From NCBI RefSeq assembly GCF_024707125.1, contig NZ_JANQAH010000003.1, forward strand, positions 124,001 to 188,000: DNA of 64,000 nucleotides. The letters are read 5' to 3'. The notes beneath the pieces were generated by a model. The model made no database searches, was not told where the DNA came from, and worked only from the letters and a program-made list of their open reading frames with translations. Source of the DNA: Devosia sp. Lineage in GTDB: Bacteria; Pseudomonadota; Alphaproteobacteria; Rhizobiales; Devosiaceae. Position numbers and translations under genes: made by a program. Shown in pieces: positions 7,787-17,312 of this stretch (position 1 is its first letter; the number at the start of each line of letters is the position of its first letter).

Positions 7787-10093
7787 CTAAGCCGCAACAG
7801 CGTCTTCCAGAGCCGAGATTTCGACGCGTGGGAGACCAGCGTCGAGAAGCTGTTTGCGCAGGGTTTCGGCGGTGTCGGCGTCTTCGTCTTCGCTAGTGAC
7901 GAGCACGACGCGACCATCGAGATCAGCGAAGACCGGCAGGGTCGAGCGGGCGCCGACGCGGCCAGTCAGGACGATGACGACTTCATAGATGTCGCCAAGC
8001 GCTTCGATGAGAATGGAAGGCTTTGCGGAAGCGCGGTCGACGGTGTCGCCCTGCCCCCAGGCCACTTCGGCAAAGCTCTGGTCGGCGGATTTTTGCACGA
8101 CATCGCCAAAGCCGGCCTGGCCGGTGCTGAGGTCGGAAAGGCCGGGCGCGTCGCTGGTGCGGCCGCTGCCGGCGTCGACGAGCACGACGCTGAGGCCCTT
8201 GGCCAGACCATCGGCGGCAAGGGCATCGGCCATGCGGCGAGAGGGTTCGCGACTGCCGTGATCGGCGAGGAGCAAGAGGTGGGTCTTGCCCAGAACGAGA
8301 TCGGCCGCGAGGTCGGCATAGCGGATCATACCGGTGATCTGGCGCGGCGCCTGAGGACGAATGGGCGTGACGGTGACAGGATTTGGTGCCGGGGCCGATT
8401 CCATGGCAGCACGGGCGGCGTCGCGCTGGTTGCGGCGGTCGGCCAGTTCCTGGAGGAGGCGACGGGCGCTTTCCGAGGCGGCCTGCGCCGGATCGGGTTC
8501 GACGTAAGCGAAGGCGGCGGGCCGGGCCGGCTCCTCGTAGACAGGCTCGGTCTCAACCTCGTCGACTTCGGCGACGGGCTCTTCATAGGCGGGTTCTTCG
8601 TAGACCGGCTCCTCCTCGTCGGACGGCGCGACTTGCTCCGGCTGCGCGGTGACAGCAGGCTCTTCGCGGCCGGCGCGTTCCCAGGCATAGGGCTCGATGG
8701 GACGCAGGGCGCGGCCGGACATCAGCTCGCCGAAAACGACGGCGCCGAACTGCACGGCAAAGGTGACGATGCCAACGCCGGCGAGGATCAGTGCGGTCTT
8801 GGGGAAAGCTGGGGTGACGGAGGGCGCGGCCTCAGTGACGACGCGCACGTCGGGCAAGGCCGAGCCGGCATCGGCGCGGGATGAGGCTTCGTTGTAGCGC
8901 ATAAGGTAGGCCTCGAGCAGGTCGCGCTGGGCCTTGGCCTCGCGCTGCAAGCTGTCGAGGGCGACAGTGTCCTGCGTTGCCGTGGAAGCGGTCTGCTTGA
9001 AGCGGCTGAGGTCGGCCTGGAGCGAGGCTTCCAAATCGGCTTCGACCTGGGCTTCGGCTTCGAGGGCGGCGGCGACGCGATAGCCCTCTTGGTTGATGCG
9101 ATTGTCGAGTTCGGCGATCTGGGCATTGAGGGCCCGGATATTGGGGTGGTTGGAGAGGAGCGTCGCTGAAAGCTGGGCGAGCTGACCCTGAAGGCGCGCC
9201 TTTTCCTGGCTCAGCTGCTGCACGACTGCGGAATTGCGCGCGTCGGCGACGCTTTCGATGGGCTGACCGCGTTCCAGGAGACCGCGAATGACGGCGGCAC
9301 GCGACTGCGCCGTGTTCTTGCGCTCCTGGGCGGAGGTGATCTGGGTGGTGATAGTGGAGAGCTGCTGATCGAGCAGGCTGGTATTATTGGTGCCGATGAA
9401 GAGGTCGTTATCGACGCGATATTGGGCGACGGCGGCTTCAGCATCGCCGACGACGGTGCGGAGACGCTCGATCTCCTGGCGCAGCCAATCGGAGGCTTCG
9501 GCAGTGTCGGAGAGCGAGAGCTGGGCGCGGCGGGCGACGTGGGCTTCGGCCACGGCATTGGCGATATCGGCGGCAAGCTGCGGATCGGTCGAGCGCACCA
9601 GGATGGAAATGATGCGCGAGTCGCGCTGCTGGATGACGGTCATGCGATCGTAGAGCGTATTGATGACGCGCTCATCGACGCTGATGGGCGTCGAGCCGCG
9701 ACCGATAAGCTGCATGACGACGCCAAGCGGAGAGAAGCCGGACTGGCTGCCGTTGAATTCGGGCTTGGAACGCAGGTCGAGCTGGTCGATGACCCCGAGG
9801 AGCGTATCGCGCGACTTTATCAGTTCGATCTGACTGGAGACGACGCTGGTATCGCCAGAACCACTGGCGGGCGCCTGCTCATTGGCCGAGCGCGTATAAA
9901 CATTGGAGCGCGGCTCGACGAGAATCGAGGCCGAGGATTCATAGAGCCGCGGCAGCATGGTGAGGACGAGAAACGCAGCGGCCAAAACCAGCAGCGTGAC
10001 GATGATGATACGCGGCAAGCGCTTGCCAACCGCGGCGAGAACCGCAGTCACGTCAATTCGCGCATCGCGCATTGTCGGGGCATATTCGCTCAC
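7787..10093 (-). CDS. Exopolysaccharide chain-length/export protein (GumC/Wzc-like) with degenerate kinase domain
   Basis: A 768-residue inner-membrane polysaccharide co-polymerase. An N-terminal Wzz domain starts with TM1 (about residues 29-50, RIIIVTLLVLAAAFLVLT) and SSASILVEPRSNVY; a long periplasmic coiled coil spans about 190-400; TM2 (about 432-455) follows the Pro-rich PDVRVVTEAAPSVTPAFP. A cytoplasmic Glu/Pro-rich linker (about 475-560) leads to a C-terminal domain that resembles the BY-kinase fold but has lost the Walker A lysine region (LLADHGSREPSRR) while keeping a Walker A'-like SVVLVDAGSG; there is no Tyr cluster. It probably controls chain length without kinase activity. Start is GTG with GAGG 8 bases upstream. 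It is divergent from the export lipoprotein gene. Confidence 0.85.
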   Translation of the reverse strand: MSEYAPTMRDARIDVTAVLAAVGKRLPRIIIVTLLVLAAAFLVLTMLPRLYESSASILVEPRSNVYTRSANEQAPASGSGDTSVVSSQIELIKSRDTLLGVIDQLDLRSKPEFNGSQSGFSPLGVVMQLIGRGSTPISVDERVINTLYDRMTVIQQRDSRIISILVRSTDPQLAADIANAVAEAHVARRAQLSLSDTAEASDWLRQEIERLRTVVGDAEAAVAQYRVDNDLFIGTNNTSLLDQQLSTITTQITSAQERKNTAQSRAAVIRGLLERGQPIESVADARNSAVVQQLSQEKARLQGQLAQLSATLLSNHPNIRALNAQIAELDNRINQEGYRVAAALEAEAQVEADLEASLQADLSRFKQTASTATQDTVALDSLQREAKAQRDLLEAYLMRYNEASSRADAGSALPDVRVVTEAAPSVTPAFPKTALILAGVGIVTFAVQFGAVVFGELMSGRALRPIEPYAWERAGREEPAVTAQPEQVAPSDEEEPVYEEPAYEEPVAEVDEVETEPVYEEPARPAAFAYVEPDPAQAASESARRLLQELADRRNQRDAARAAMESAPAPNPVTVTPIRPQAPRQITGMIRYADLAADLVLGKTHLLLLADHGSREPSRRMADALAADGLAKGLSVVLVDAGSGRTSDAPGLSDLSTGQAGFGDVVQKSADQSFAEVAWGQGDTVDRASAKPSILIEALGDIYEVVIVLTGRVGARSTLPVFADLDGRVVLVTSEDEDADTAETLRKQLLDAGLPRVEISALEDAVAA

Positions 10094-10245
10094 GGCAGAT
10101 CCTCAGCATGCAGTGGCACTATCGGGCTTCGTGGTCAAAAATCGGTTAATCGATGCGGCAAATTCGGAGCAAGCTTGTCCGGCATAAGGAAAATCTTAAC
10201 CATGACAGGGAATGCTAAGGGCCACTCGAAACGCGCGGATTGACC

Positions 10246-10797
10246 ATGCGCTGGCTTCCCATTCTCGCCTTGACATTGATGATGCCGCTCGCGGGCTGCG
10301 CCACGACGCGCCCCGGAAGCTATTTCGTCGAGCCAAACGGCCCCTATACGCTCGATACGGGCGATGTGGTGCGCGTTTCGGTTTATGGCGACCAGGAGCT
10401 GAGCAATACCTACCGCGTGAGCGATAGCGGGGCGATTGCCTTCCCGCTCGTGGGACAGGTGCAGGTGCGCGGGCAGACGACGAGTGTTGCGGCATCGCGC
10501 ATCGCCGGGGCCCTGGCCAATGGCTATCTGCGCAACCCGAATGTGGCGATGGAAGTGGCGGAATATCGGCCCTTCTTTATCCAGGGTGCAGTGCGGACTT
10601 CGGGGCAGTTCTCCTACGTGCCGAACATGACCGTACGCGCGGCCATCAGCACGGCCGGCGGCTATACGGAAACGGCGGACCGCAACCAGGTGACGGTCTA
10701 TCGTCGCCAGGGCAATGAAATGGTTCGCGGCCCGGCGGACCTCGACTTCCCCATCTATCCCGGTGACACAATCGTCATTTCCGAACGCTGGTTCTAA
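10246..10797 (+). CDS. Outer-membrane polysaccharide export lipoprotein (Wza/GumB family)
   Basis: A 183-residue lipoprotein from the ATG at 10246 with signal peptide and lipobox LAGC near residue 18. The mature part has the poly_export domain (YTLDTGDVVRVSVYGDQEL...) and a SLBB-type repeat (FIQGAVRTSGQFSYVPNMTVRAAISTAGG contains the usual GxVxxPGxY-like pattern). It forms the periplasmic/outer-membrane channel partner of the GumC-like protein encoded divergently. It is shorter than Wza, like ExoF/GumB-type proteins of alphaproteobacteria. A TTG two codons earlier is also possible. Confidence 0.88.
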   Translation: MRWLPILALTLMMPLAGCATTRPGSYFVEPNGPYTLDTGDVVRVSVYGDQELSNTYRVSDSGAIAFPLVGQVQVRGQTTSVAASRIAGALANGYLRNPNVAMEVAEYRPFFIQGAVRTSGQFSYVPNMTVRAAISTAGGYTETADRNQVTVYRRQGNEMVRGPADLDFPIYPGDTIVISERWF

Positions 10798-10802
10798 GCG
10801 GG

Positions 10803-11930
10803 ATGGAACGACCCCTGCGCATCTTGCAGGTTATGCGCGCGCCCGTGGGCGGGCTCTTTCGGCATGTCGCGGATTTGACGCGCGGGCTCAAGGCACGCGG
10901 GCATAGTGTCGGGCTGATCGTTGATTCCCTCGCCAGCGATGCGCAGACTGAACGGCGACTCGATGCGCTGAGGGATTTTGCCGATCTTGGCGTGCATGCC
11001 ATGCCTATGCCGCGCGTTTTGGGACGGGGTGATCTTTCGACGCCCTTTGCCGTGCGGAAACTGGCGCGGGATCTTGCCGTAGATATTCTCCATGGCCATG
11101 GGGCCAAGGGGGGCTTTTATGCCCGGCTGGCGCATATCGGGCGCAAGCGGCCGGTGGCGCTCTACACACCGCATGGCGGGGTGCTGCACTTTTCGGCGCG
11201 CTCGAAGAGCGGACAGGCGTTTCACTGGCTGGAGCGGCGCCTGCTCGGGGAGACCGGGGCGATCATTTTTGAGAGTAATTTTGCTCGGGAAACCTATGGA
11301 AGGTTGATCACGCCGCCGACCTGCCGGACGGAGATCATTTATAACGGGCTTGATGCTGGCGAGTTCGAGCCGGTGGCGATCGCCGAGGATGCGGCGGATT
11401 TTGTGTTTGTCGGCGAGTTGCGCGAGCTCAAGGGGATTTTTCCGCTGGTCGAGGCCATGGTGGGGCTGCGGCGGCAGGATGGAACCCCGGCCACGCTGGT
11501 GATGGCGGGGGATGGTCCGCAGCGGGTCGAGTTGGAAGAGCGGATCACGGCGCTGTCGCTGACGGAGCGGGTGCGGTTGGTTGGGTCGCAACCGGCTCGG
11601 GCTGTCTTCGCGCAGGGGCGTGTTGCGGTGCTGCCGTCGCTGGCGGAGTCCCTGCCCTATGTGGTTCTGGAGGCAACGGCGGCGCAATTGCCGGTGGTGA
11701 CGACAAGCGTCGGGGGCATTCCCGAGATTTTTGCCGGGACGGCGGAGACGCTGGTGCCGCCGGGCGATGCCGAGGCGCTGGCAGCGGCGATGCAGGCCGT
11801 GCTCGACCGGCCGGAGGCGGCGCGGGCGGAGATGCAGGTGCGACTCAGCCGTGTAGCCAGCGAATTCTCGCTCGAGACCATGGTGAGGCGAATCGAAGCG
11901 CTCTACCGGGACGTGCAGGAAAAAGGCTAA
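10803..11930 (+). CDS. Glycosyltransferase family 4
   Basis: A 375-residue GT-B enzyme. The N-terminal acceptor domain has the Gly-rich GGLFRHVADLTRGLKARGH; the C-terminal nucleotide-sugar domain has FVFVGELRELKGIFPLVEA, VMAGDGP and the EX7E-type SLAESLPYVVLEATA. These are hallmarks of retaining GT4 enzymes that add a hexose to a lipid-linked oligosaccharide in the cytoplasm. It starts 5 bases after the export lipoprotein gene, so they are in one operon. Donor and linkage cannot be read from sequence. Confidence 0.88.
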   Translation: MERPLRILQVMRAPVGGLFRHVADLTRGLKARGHSVGLIVDSLASDAQTERRLDALRDFADLGVHAMPMPRVLGRGDLSTPFAVRKLARDLAVDILHGHGAKGGFYARLAHIGRKRPVALYTPHGGVLHFSARSKSGQAFHWLERRLLGETGAIIFESNFARETYGRLITPPTCRTEIIYNGLDAGEFEPVAIAEDAADFVFVGELRELKGIFPLVEAMVGLRRQDGTPATLVMAGDGPQRVELEERITALSLTERVRLVGSQPARAVFAQGRVAVLPSLAESLPYVVLEATAAQLPVVTTSVGGIPEIFAGTAETLVPPGDAEALAAAMQAVLDRPEAARAEMQVRLSRVASEFSLETMVRRIEALYRDVQEKG

Positions 11931-12008
11931 GAACCCGCTTCACCTGATATAAACGCATTGCGCGCATCATGCCGGCCCAGCGTGAGTGAGTTTTTGCGGT
12001 AGCGTGTG

Positions 12009-13532
12009 ATGTTTCGTGTCGATCCTAAGCAGGCCATTGAGGACCATGCCGCGCGTCGGCCCGATGGGGATGGGGCCGGACCTGTTCTTTCCGCTGCGGC
12101 CACGGAAATCGCCAGCCGGCCAGTAGAGCGCACCTATTCGGGCAATATTATCGTTGGCGTCGCGCAGGTCGTCGAAGCCTTGCTGCTGGGCATTCTCGGC
12201 TATGGCATTCATGCCGCCTATGTCGAATCCGGACAGGAAGGCTTTTATCTGCTCGTGACGCTGGGCGTGTGCCTGGCGACCAATATCGGGCTCAACCTGC
12301 TGCGGGCGCACCGTATTACCACCTATCGGCGCGTGGTCGGGCAGTTTGGCCGCGTGCTGGCCGTGTGGCTCACGGTGATGGCCGTGGTGACGGCCGCAAT
12401 CTTCTTTTTCAAGGCGGGCGATATGGTTTCGCGCGTCTGGCTCTTCAGCTGGTTCTTGTCGGGAGCGGCGCTTCTCATTGTTTATCGGCTGGCGCTGCGT
12501 TTTCTGGTGCAGCGCTGGACTGATCTCGGACGCCTCAAGCGCCGCACGGTCATTGTGGGTGGCGGGCGCGATGCTGAGGTTTTGATCGAGCAGATCAAGA
12601 ATGGCGCGGACAAGGATATCGAACTGCTGGGCATGTTCGATGATCGCTATGACGAGCGTTCGCCGGATTCGGTGGCGGGGCTGGCAAAGCTCGGAAAAGT
12701 GTCGAGCCTGATTGAATTTGCGCGGGTGACGCCGGTCGACCTCGTCATCGTTTCGATGCCGCTTTCGGCGGAAAAACGCGTGCTGGATATGCTGACCCAG
12801 CTTTGGGTGCTGCCGGTGGATATCCGGCTCTCGGCGCATATGAGCAAGCTCAAGTTCACCGACCGGGCCTATTCCTATGTCGGCGGCGTGCCAGTGCTCG
12901 ATATGGCCGACCGGCCGATTTCGGACTGGAACCTCGTCTTCAAGTGGGTGTTCGACAAGCTGGTGGCGATCACGGCGCTGATCCTCTTGTCGCCGATCAT
13001 GATTGCGACCGCTATCGCCATCAAGCTTGAGAGCAAGGGGCCGGTTTTCTTCGTGCAGAACCGGCATGGGTTCAACAACCAGCTCATCCGCATCTACAAG
13101 TTCCGCTCGATGCGCACCGATATGCTCGATGCGGGTGCGGCCAAGCTTGTGACCAAGGGCGATCCGCGCGTGACGCGCGTCGGCAAGTTTATCCGCAAGA
13201 CTTCCATTGACGAATTGCCGCAGCTTTTCAATGTGTTGAAGGGTGAGCTTTCGGTGGTGGGCCCGCGTCCTCATGCGCTGCAGGCCAAGGCCGACAACAA
13301 GCTCTATTATGAAGCCGTGGAAGGCTATTTTGCGCGCCACCGCGTGAAGCCGGGCATGACTGGCTGGGCCCAGATTCATGGCTGGCGCGGCGAGACCGAT
13401 ACGATCGACAAGATCATGCAGCGCGTGAACCACGATCTCTATTACATCGAGAACTGGAGCCTGCTGCTCGATCTCTACATCGTGCTGATGACGCCCGTTT
13501 CTCTCGTTGCCAAGAGCGAGAACGCCTATTGA
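12009..13532 (+). CDS. Undecaprenyl-phosphate glycosyl-1-phosphate transferase (WcaJ-like)
   Basis: A 507-residue polyisoprenyl-phosphate hexose-1-phosphate transferase that starts repeat-unit synthesis on undecaprenyl phosphate. About four N-terminal TM segments (residues 45-155) are followed by a Rossmann-like CoA-binding-type domain ([19 protein letters not shown]), a fifth membrane helix, and the catalytic PGT domain with [29 protein letters not shown] (Asp-Glu catalytic pair), SVVGPRPHA and [13 protein letters not shown]. The long form with NAD-like domain is of the WcaJ/undecaprenyl-phosphate glucose phosphotransferase type. ATG 12009 preferred over GTG 12006. A 78-base gap separates it from the GT4 gene. 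Confidence 0.92.
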   Translation: MFRVDPKQAIEDHAARRPDGDGAGPVLSAAATEIASRPVERTYSGNIIVGVAQVVEALLLGILGYGIHAAYVESGQEGFYLLVTLGVCLATNIGLNLLRAHRITTYRRVVGQFGRVLAVWLTVMAVVTAAIFFFKAGDMVSRVWLFSWFLSGAALLIVYRLALRFLVQRWTDLGRLKRRTVIVGGGRDAEVLIEQIKNGADKDIELLGMFDDRYDERSPDSVAGLAKLGKVSSLIEFARVTPVDLVIVSMPLSAEKRVLDMLTQLWVLPVDIRLSAHMSKLKFTDRAYSYVGGVPVLDMADRPISDWNLVFKWVFDKLVAITALILLSPIMIATAIAIKLESKGPVFFVQNRHGFNNQLIRIYKFRSMRTDMLDAGAAKLVTKGDPRVTRVGKFIRKTSIDELPQLFNVLKGELSVVGPRPHALQAKADNKLYYEAVEGYFARHRVKPGMTGWAQIHGWRGETDTIDKIMQRVNHDLYYIENWSLLLDLYIVLMTPVSLVAKSENAY

Positions 13533-14806
13533 CGGTCTCCGGCACATTCGATGCCGCGCTGGGATCGAGATGGGCCGGCGCTGACTTCATGCGCCAGAAG
13601 GCGCTGAAGCTGCTCGACGGTGTCGTGGCGCTGTGGATCTTTGCCGGCGGCATCGTGCTGATCGAGCCCTCACCCTATGAGGTGATGTTTCTGGCTGTGT
13701 TGCCAGTGGCGATCATGGCCGGTATCGGGCTCTATCGCTCGACCTTCGGGCTGCTGGCGATCATGCTGTGCTTCATCCCCTTTGCGCTGATTGCCGCCAT
13801 TCAGGTGCGTTTCACGCCGGTCAGTGAGGCGCTGATCTTCACCGCGGTGACGATCTTCCTGATGCTGACGAGCTATTTCGTCGCCAATTATCTGGCCGAA
13901 TCCACCGAGAAGCGCATGCGCGTGATCATGCGCGCCTATACGGTCATCGCAGTGATCCTGGCTATTGTCGGAACGCTGGCCTATCTGCGGCTGATGCCGG
14001 GGGCCGATCTCTTCCTGCGCTATGATCGCGCCAAGGCGACATTCAAGGACCCGAACGTCTATGCGCCCTTCCTGGTGCTGCCGGCCATGTTTGCGCTGCA
14101 GCGCGTTTTGCTCGGGCGTGGCTTGCAATCATTTATCGCGGCCGGGGTCTATTTCGTGCTGTTTGTCGGTGTCTTCGTCAGCTTTTCGCGCGGTGGCTGG
14201 GGGCATTTTGCGGCCTCATCGCTGATCACGCTGGTGCTGGTCTTCCTGCTGGAGGCCGGGGCGCGGGACAAGGTGCGTATCCTGCTCATGACGCTCATCG
14301 GCGCTGGCATGCTGATCGTGGCGCTGGGCGGGCTGCTCTCGGTGCCTGCGGTTGCCAATTTCTTCGAACTGCGCGCGTCGTCTCAGAACTATGATACGGG
14401 CGAGACGGGCCGGTTTGGGCGGCAGGGCTATGCACTGGAACTGGCACTCGACAATCCGTGGGGCATTGGCCCCGGCGAGTTCCGAAACCTGCGCATCATC
14501 GAAGAGCCGCACAACGTCTACATCACCGTGATTCACGTCTATGGCTGGGGCGGCGGGCTGCTCTACTACTTGATGATCATCACGACGCTCTGGAAAGGCA
14601 CGGTTATGCTGCTGCGCCCTTCCCCGTATCGGCTCATGGCCATTCCGGTGATGGCGACATTTACGATGGTCGTCGCCGAGTCGGTAATCATCGACTCGGA
14701 CCACTGGCGCCACTTCTTCCTGCTGATCGGGCTGATCTGGGGGCTCTCGACGGCCATCGCGAATGAGCAGCGGGTTTCCGCGCGCCGCGAGCAGATGCTG
14801 GTCTAG
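13529..14806 (+). CDS. O-antigen ligase/polymerase-like membrane protein (Wzy/WaaL family)
   Basis: A 425-residue polytopic protein with about ten to twelve TM segments and an O-antigen_lig-type periplasmic loop (about residues 280-345) containing GRFGRQGYALELALDNPWGIGPGEF and PHNVYI, plus VSFSRGGWG before it; these Arg/His-containing patches are typical of Wzy/WaaL proteins that join lipid-linked sugar repeats. The TTG at 13529 overlaps the wcaJ-like stop (TTGA) and suggests coupling; an ATG at 13589 is the alternative and would remove 20 mainly polar residues. It is the last gene of the exopolysaccharide operon. No Wzx-type flippase is visible in the window. Confidence 0.83.
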   Translation: MTVSGTFDAALGSRWAGADFMRQKALKLLDGVVALWIFAGGIVLIEPSPYEVMFLAVLPVAIMAGIGLYRSTFGLLAIMLCFIPFALIAAIQVRFTPVSEALIFTAVTIFLMLTSYFVANYLAESTEKRMRVIMRAYTVIAVILAIVGTLAYLRLMPGADLFLRYDRAKATFKDPNVYAPFLVLPAMFALQRVLLGRGLQSFIAAGVYFVLFVGVFVSFSRGGWGHFAASSLITLVLVFLLEAGARDKVRILLMTLIGAGMLIVALGGLLSVPAVANFFELRASSQNYDTGETGRFGRQGYALELALDNPWGIGPGEFRNLRIIEEPHNVYITVIHVYGWGGGLLYYLMIITTLWKGTVMLLRPSPYRLMAIPVMATFTMVVAESVIIDSDHWRHFFLLIGLIWGLSTAIANEQRVSARREQMLV

Positions 14807-14837
14807 AAAAGCGAAAGGCCGCGAGTTGATCGCGGCC
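14807..14837 (-). terminator. Terminator downstream of tRNA-Pro
   Basis: An 8-bp perfect stem GGCCGCGA/TCGCGGCC with a 5-base loop is followed on the minus strand by TTTCGCTTTT, directly downstream of tRNA-Pro. Being a strong hairpin just after the polymerase gene's stop, it may also end the plus-strand exopolysaccharide operon. Confidence 0.75.
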
Positions 14838-14865
14838 AGCAGGCATTTCGGCAGATTTGGTGAAA

Positions 14866-14942
14866 TGGTCGGAGCGGCCGGATTTGAACCGACGACCCTT
14901 TGTCCCCCAGACAAATGCGCTACCAGGCTGCGCTACGCCCCG
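14866..14942 (-). tRNA. tRNA-Pro (anticodon GGG)
   Basis: The reverse complement begins CGGGGCGTAGCGCAGCCTGG and folds into a full cloverleaf: a 7-bp acceptor stem with one G-U pair, D-arm containing AGCCTGGTAG, anticodon stem TTTGT/ACAAA with loop CTGGGGG (anticodon GGG), T-arm with GGTTCAAATCC, discriminator A and encoded CCA. It reads CCC/CCU proline codons. Confidence 0.96.
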
Positions 14943-15054
14943 ACTGCGCGGAGACATAGACAAACAGGTGTTTTGACGCAACCCTGATTTTTCCGAGAAT
15001 GGAAACAAAGGGCAATTTGCGTGTGGAAGCGCACAGTTTGGTGTGCTGGTTCCT

Positions 15055-16050
15055 TCAGTTCACAGCGATGAAGCTGCCGTTGAGCTGGAAATAGCAATTG
15101 AAGAAGGTCGTATCGCCGTCGCGATCGAAATAGCCCTGAGAGACGTACATGTTGCCCGTCTGGAAGGCCATGTTGGCGGTGATCTCCTGCGGACGTACGC
15201 CGAACTGGGCGGAGGCTTCGCCGACACAGAAGCGGGGCATATTCGCGGTGGAAACGCTATCCACCGGCACGACCGGCAGGGGTGCCGGAAGAACTGACGG
15301 AACCGGGGCCGGCAAGGTCGTAGGACGTTGCGGAGCAGGACGCTGCGGCGCCTGGTTCATCGACTCGTGGAGATATCGTCCTGCCACCCAGCCGCTAAGG
15401 CCCCTATTGCTCTCAATGCTGCACCAGCGGGTGCTGCCATTCATCTGGCAACCCAGATTGCGCACGATATCACCTTCGACGAGCCGCCCGAGGACGCTGC
15501 TGCCAGTGGAGGGAGCGGAACGCACGTTGAGCGTGTCGCCGCCGGACAGGCCATGCACCTGCCAGAAGTCGGGCCCGCCCGCCAGGCCGTCGGCAAAATC
15601 GTTCTGGACCGGGGCCGGTGCGGCGGCGGTTGGCCTGCCTTCGACATAGATCGTCAGGTCGTAATCTGCGGCCTCGCCGCGACGTGCGGCATTGCGCATC
15701 AGGTACACGCTGATGGTGTAATTGCCGCTGGAGGGAATATCGAACGATGTGGACGTACCCGAAATCGATCCGTTGAAAAGGGCTTCGGATGCGCCCGGCG
15801 CGGTAATGTTGAAATAGTTGCTCGGGTTGTCGGTATCGAGCTGCACGTTCATGCGCTGGCCGGCGGACACGCCAAGCACGTAGTTGACCGACTGATAACC
15901 GGAGATGCTTTGCGAAACGGTGGTTCCGCTCTGGCCACGCGGAAAGCGGACCTCCACGGTGCGTGCGTCCTGGGCGGCGACCAGCTGCGCCGACCCGAGG
16001 AACAGAGCCAAGGCAGCCATAGACAAGACGCGTCGGAAAATCGGGAACAT
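15055..16050 (-). CDS. Secreted SH3b-domain protein
   Basis: A 331-residue exported protein with a signal peptide ending near residue 26 (QLVAAQDA). Residues about 28-140 form a beta-rich region (GQRMNVQLDTDNPSNYF...SSGNYTISVYLMRN) similar to pre-peptidase-type jelly rolls. Residues about 160-230 are a bacterial SH3 domain (DTLNVRSAPSTGSSVLGRL, RNLGCQMNGSTRWCSIES, GWVAGRYL). A Pro-rich linker and a Cys-containing C-terminal module (MPRFCVGEASAQFGV...FFNCYFQLNGSF) follow. The start has AAAGGAA at a good distance. It is divergent from two further secreted proteins, one sharing the SH3 domain. Probably envelope-associated; exact role unknown. Confidence 0.78.
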   Translation of the reverse strand: MFPIFRRVLSMAALALFLGSAQLVAAQDARTVEVRFPRGQSGTTVSQSISGYQSVNYVLGVSAGQRMNVQLDTDNPSNYFNITAPGASEALFNGSISGTSTSFDIPSSGNYTISVYLMRNAARRGEAADYDLTIYVEGRPTAAAPAPVQNDFADGLAGGPDFWQVHGLSGGDTLNVRSAPSTGSSVLGRLVEGDIVRNLGCQMNGSTRWCSIESNRGLSGWVAGRYLHESMNQAPQRPAPQRPTTLPAPVPSVLPAPLPVVPVDSVSTANMPRFCVGEASAQFGVRPQEITANMAFQTGNMYVSQGYFDRDGDTTFFNCYFQLNGSFIAVN

Positions 16051-16205
16051 TTGTCTATTCCTTTCTACGATCTCGGAATTCTCAGAATTTTACACGGAAG
16101 GCGAGGTGGCGCGATGACAAATGCAACGGACCTGAATGCAATTTTTTGTTTGAGCTGAGTGTCTTGCAGGCGTGATAGTGGCGCGGTTGCAGAAAGGAGC
16201 CACCG

Positions 16206-16577
16206 ATGAAACGGATTGCTACGACCGCCTTCGCCTTTATGCTGCTCGGCGCGCCTGCATGGGCCGCCATTCCACTTGTGAACGCCACCTGCCCCGGGGA
16301 CATCGAGGTTCACGCCGATGAGGGCGGGCCCATCTATATCAACGGGACGGAAGCCAAGCTTCAGGTCTTCAACGAGAATTACTACGAGGCCAAGCACAAC
16401 CACACGACGATCTCGCTGACCATCAATCCGGATGGTACGCCCGACGTCTCCTATACCGGCCAGCACGGGGCCAACGGCGTCTGCCAAATTGCCGACGACT
16501 ATGCTCCGCCCGCCGATGGTGAGTGCCCCGTCGATGTCAGCGAAGCGGATCGGGCCAAGTATCCGGCATGCAAATAG
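16206..16577 (+). CDS. Small secreted protein, function unknown
   Basis: A 123-residue protein with a clear signal peptide (MKRIATTAFAFMLLGAPAWA, cleavage after AWA) and four Cys in the mature part, suggesting two disulphides in the periplasm. The middle contains YYEAKHNHTTISLTINPDG and the tail GECPVDVSEADRAKYPACK. A strong GAAAGGAG site lies 6 bases upstream of the ATG. No family was recognised. Its neighbours are SH3b-type secreted proteins, and it may be part of the same envelope set. Confidence 0.7.
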   Translation: MKRIATTAFAFMLLGAPAWAAIPLVNATCPGDIEVHADEGGPIYINGTEAKLQVFNENYYEAKHNHTTISLTINPDGTPDVSYTGQHGANGVCQIADDYAPPADGECPVDVSEADRAKYPACK

Positions 16578-16676
16578 GGAGCCGGTAGCCGGAGTGCGGT
16601 ACGTCGTTTTGTTGGCGTCACCGCTGCGCCCGCACTCCAGATCCTAACCGGCCGACATCGTGACCAGGAGATACGA

Positions 16677-17306
16677 ATGCTCAAGGTGTCTTGTCTTTCG
16701 CTGCTGATCGCTGTTGCCGTGCCGGGCTTGTGTGCTGCGCAGGGCGCTGACAACGGGGTCGCCGGTCCGGACTTCTGGGCCGTAAGCGGGGTGAGCGAAA
16801 CAGGCAGTCTCAACGTTCGATCCGAAGCGTCGGCATCGGCACCAGTGGTGATCCAGATCGCCAACGGAACGGTCTTGCGGAATCTTGGCTGCGAGGGCCA
16901 GGGCGATGCCCGATGGTGCCGGGTCGAATCGCCCGACGGCATCACCGTCAAAGGGTGGGTGGCTGGACGCTTCCTCATCGAGAGCGCCCCGCCGACGGAA
17001 GGGGACGCCCTCGTGGAGGGCACGCCTTACAACGCGACCGGCGATCTCCCCTGTGTTCTCAAGAGTTTTCCAGACGTCACGTCCTGCCCATTCGGCGTCA
17101 TCCGGGTGCCCGAGAAAAGTCTCGCCAGCATTTTCATAACGCTGCCGAACGGGGAACAGCGATTGCTGGAATTCCGGGATGGCAAGCCGGTTGAGCCGGC
17201 GGGCACCACGATGACGTCGAGCCAGGTGGAGGACGTAACCGAGGTCGATCTGGACAACGGCCAGGAGCGCTATTCGATTTTTGACATCGTCTATGCCGGG
17301 GACTGA
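16677..17306 (+). CDS. Secreted SH3b-domain protein (short paralogue)
   Basis: A 209-residue exported protein: signal peptide ending near GLCAAQG, then an SH3b domain at about residues 28-110 with GPDFWAVSGVSETGSLNVRS, RNLGCEGQGDARWCRVES and GWVAGRFL, clearly paralogous to the domain in the protein at 15055-16050. The C-terminal 90 residues (LPCVLKSFPDVTSCPFGVIR...) form a separate region with two Cys, and lack a known family. The ATG has AGGAG upstream. It precedes the DUF1345 gene by 6 bases and is probably co-transcribed with it. Confidence 0.75.
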   Translation: MLKVSCLSLLIAVAVPGLCAAQGADNGVAGPDFWAVSGVSETGSLNVRSEASASAPVVIQIANGTVLRNLGCEGQGDARWCRVESPDGITVKGWVAGRFLIESAPPTEGDALVEGTPYNATGDLPCVLKSFPDVTSCPFGVIRVPEKSLASIFITLPNGEQRLLEFRDGKPVEPAGTTMTSSQVEDVTEVDLDNGQERYSIFDIVYAGD

Positions 17307-17312
17307 GCTTTC

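Noticed and set aside
11967..13547. Long minus-strand open frame opposite the WcaJ-like gene
   Set aside because: Its opposite strand encodes a complete transferase with catalytic motifs; the antisense product is His/Arg-rich and unrecognisable.
14866..14942. Integration (att) site at tRNA-Pro
   Set aside because: No integrase gene and no second copy of the tRNA 3' end were seen within the window.
15141..15303. Second SH3b domain in the C-terminal part of the 331-residue secreted protein
   Set aside because: The region after the Pro-rich linker has two Cys and no LNVRS or GWV pattern, so it is a different module.
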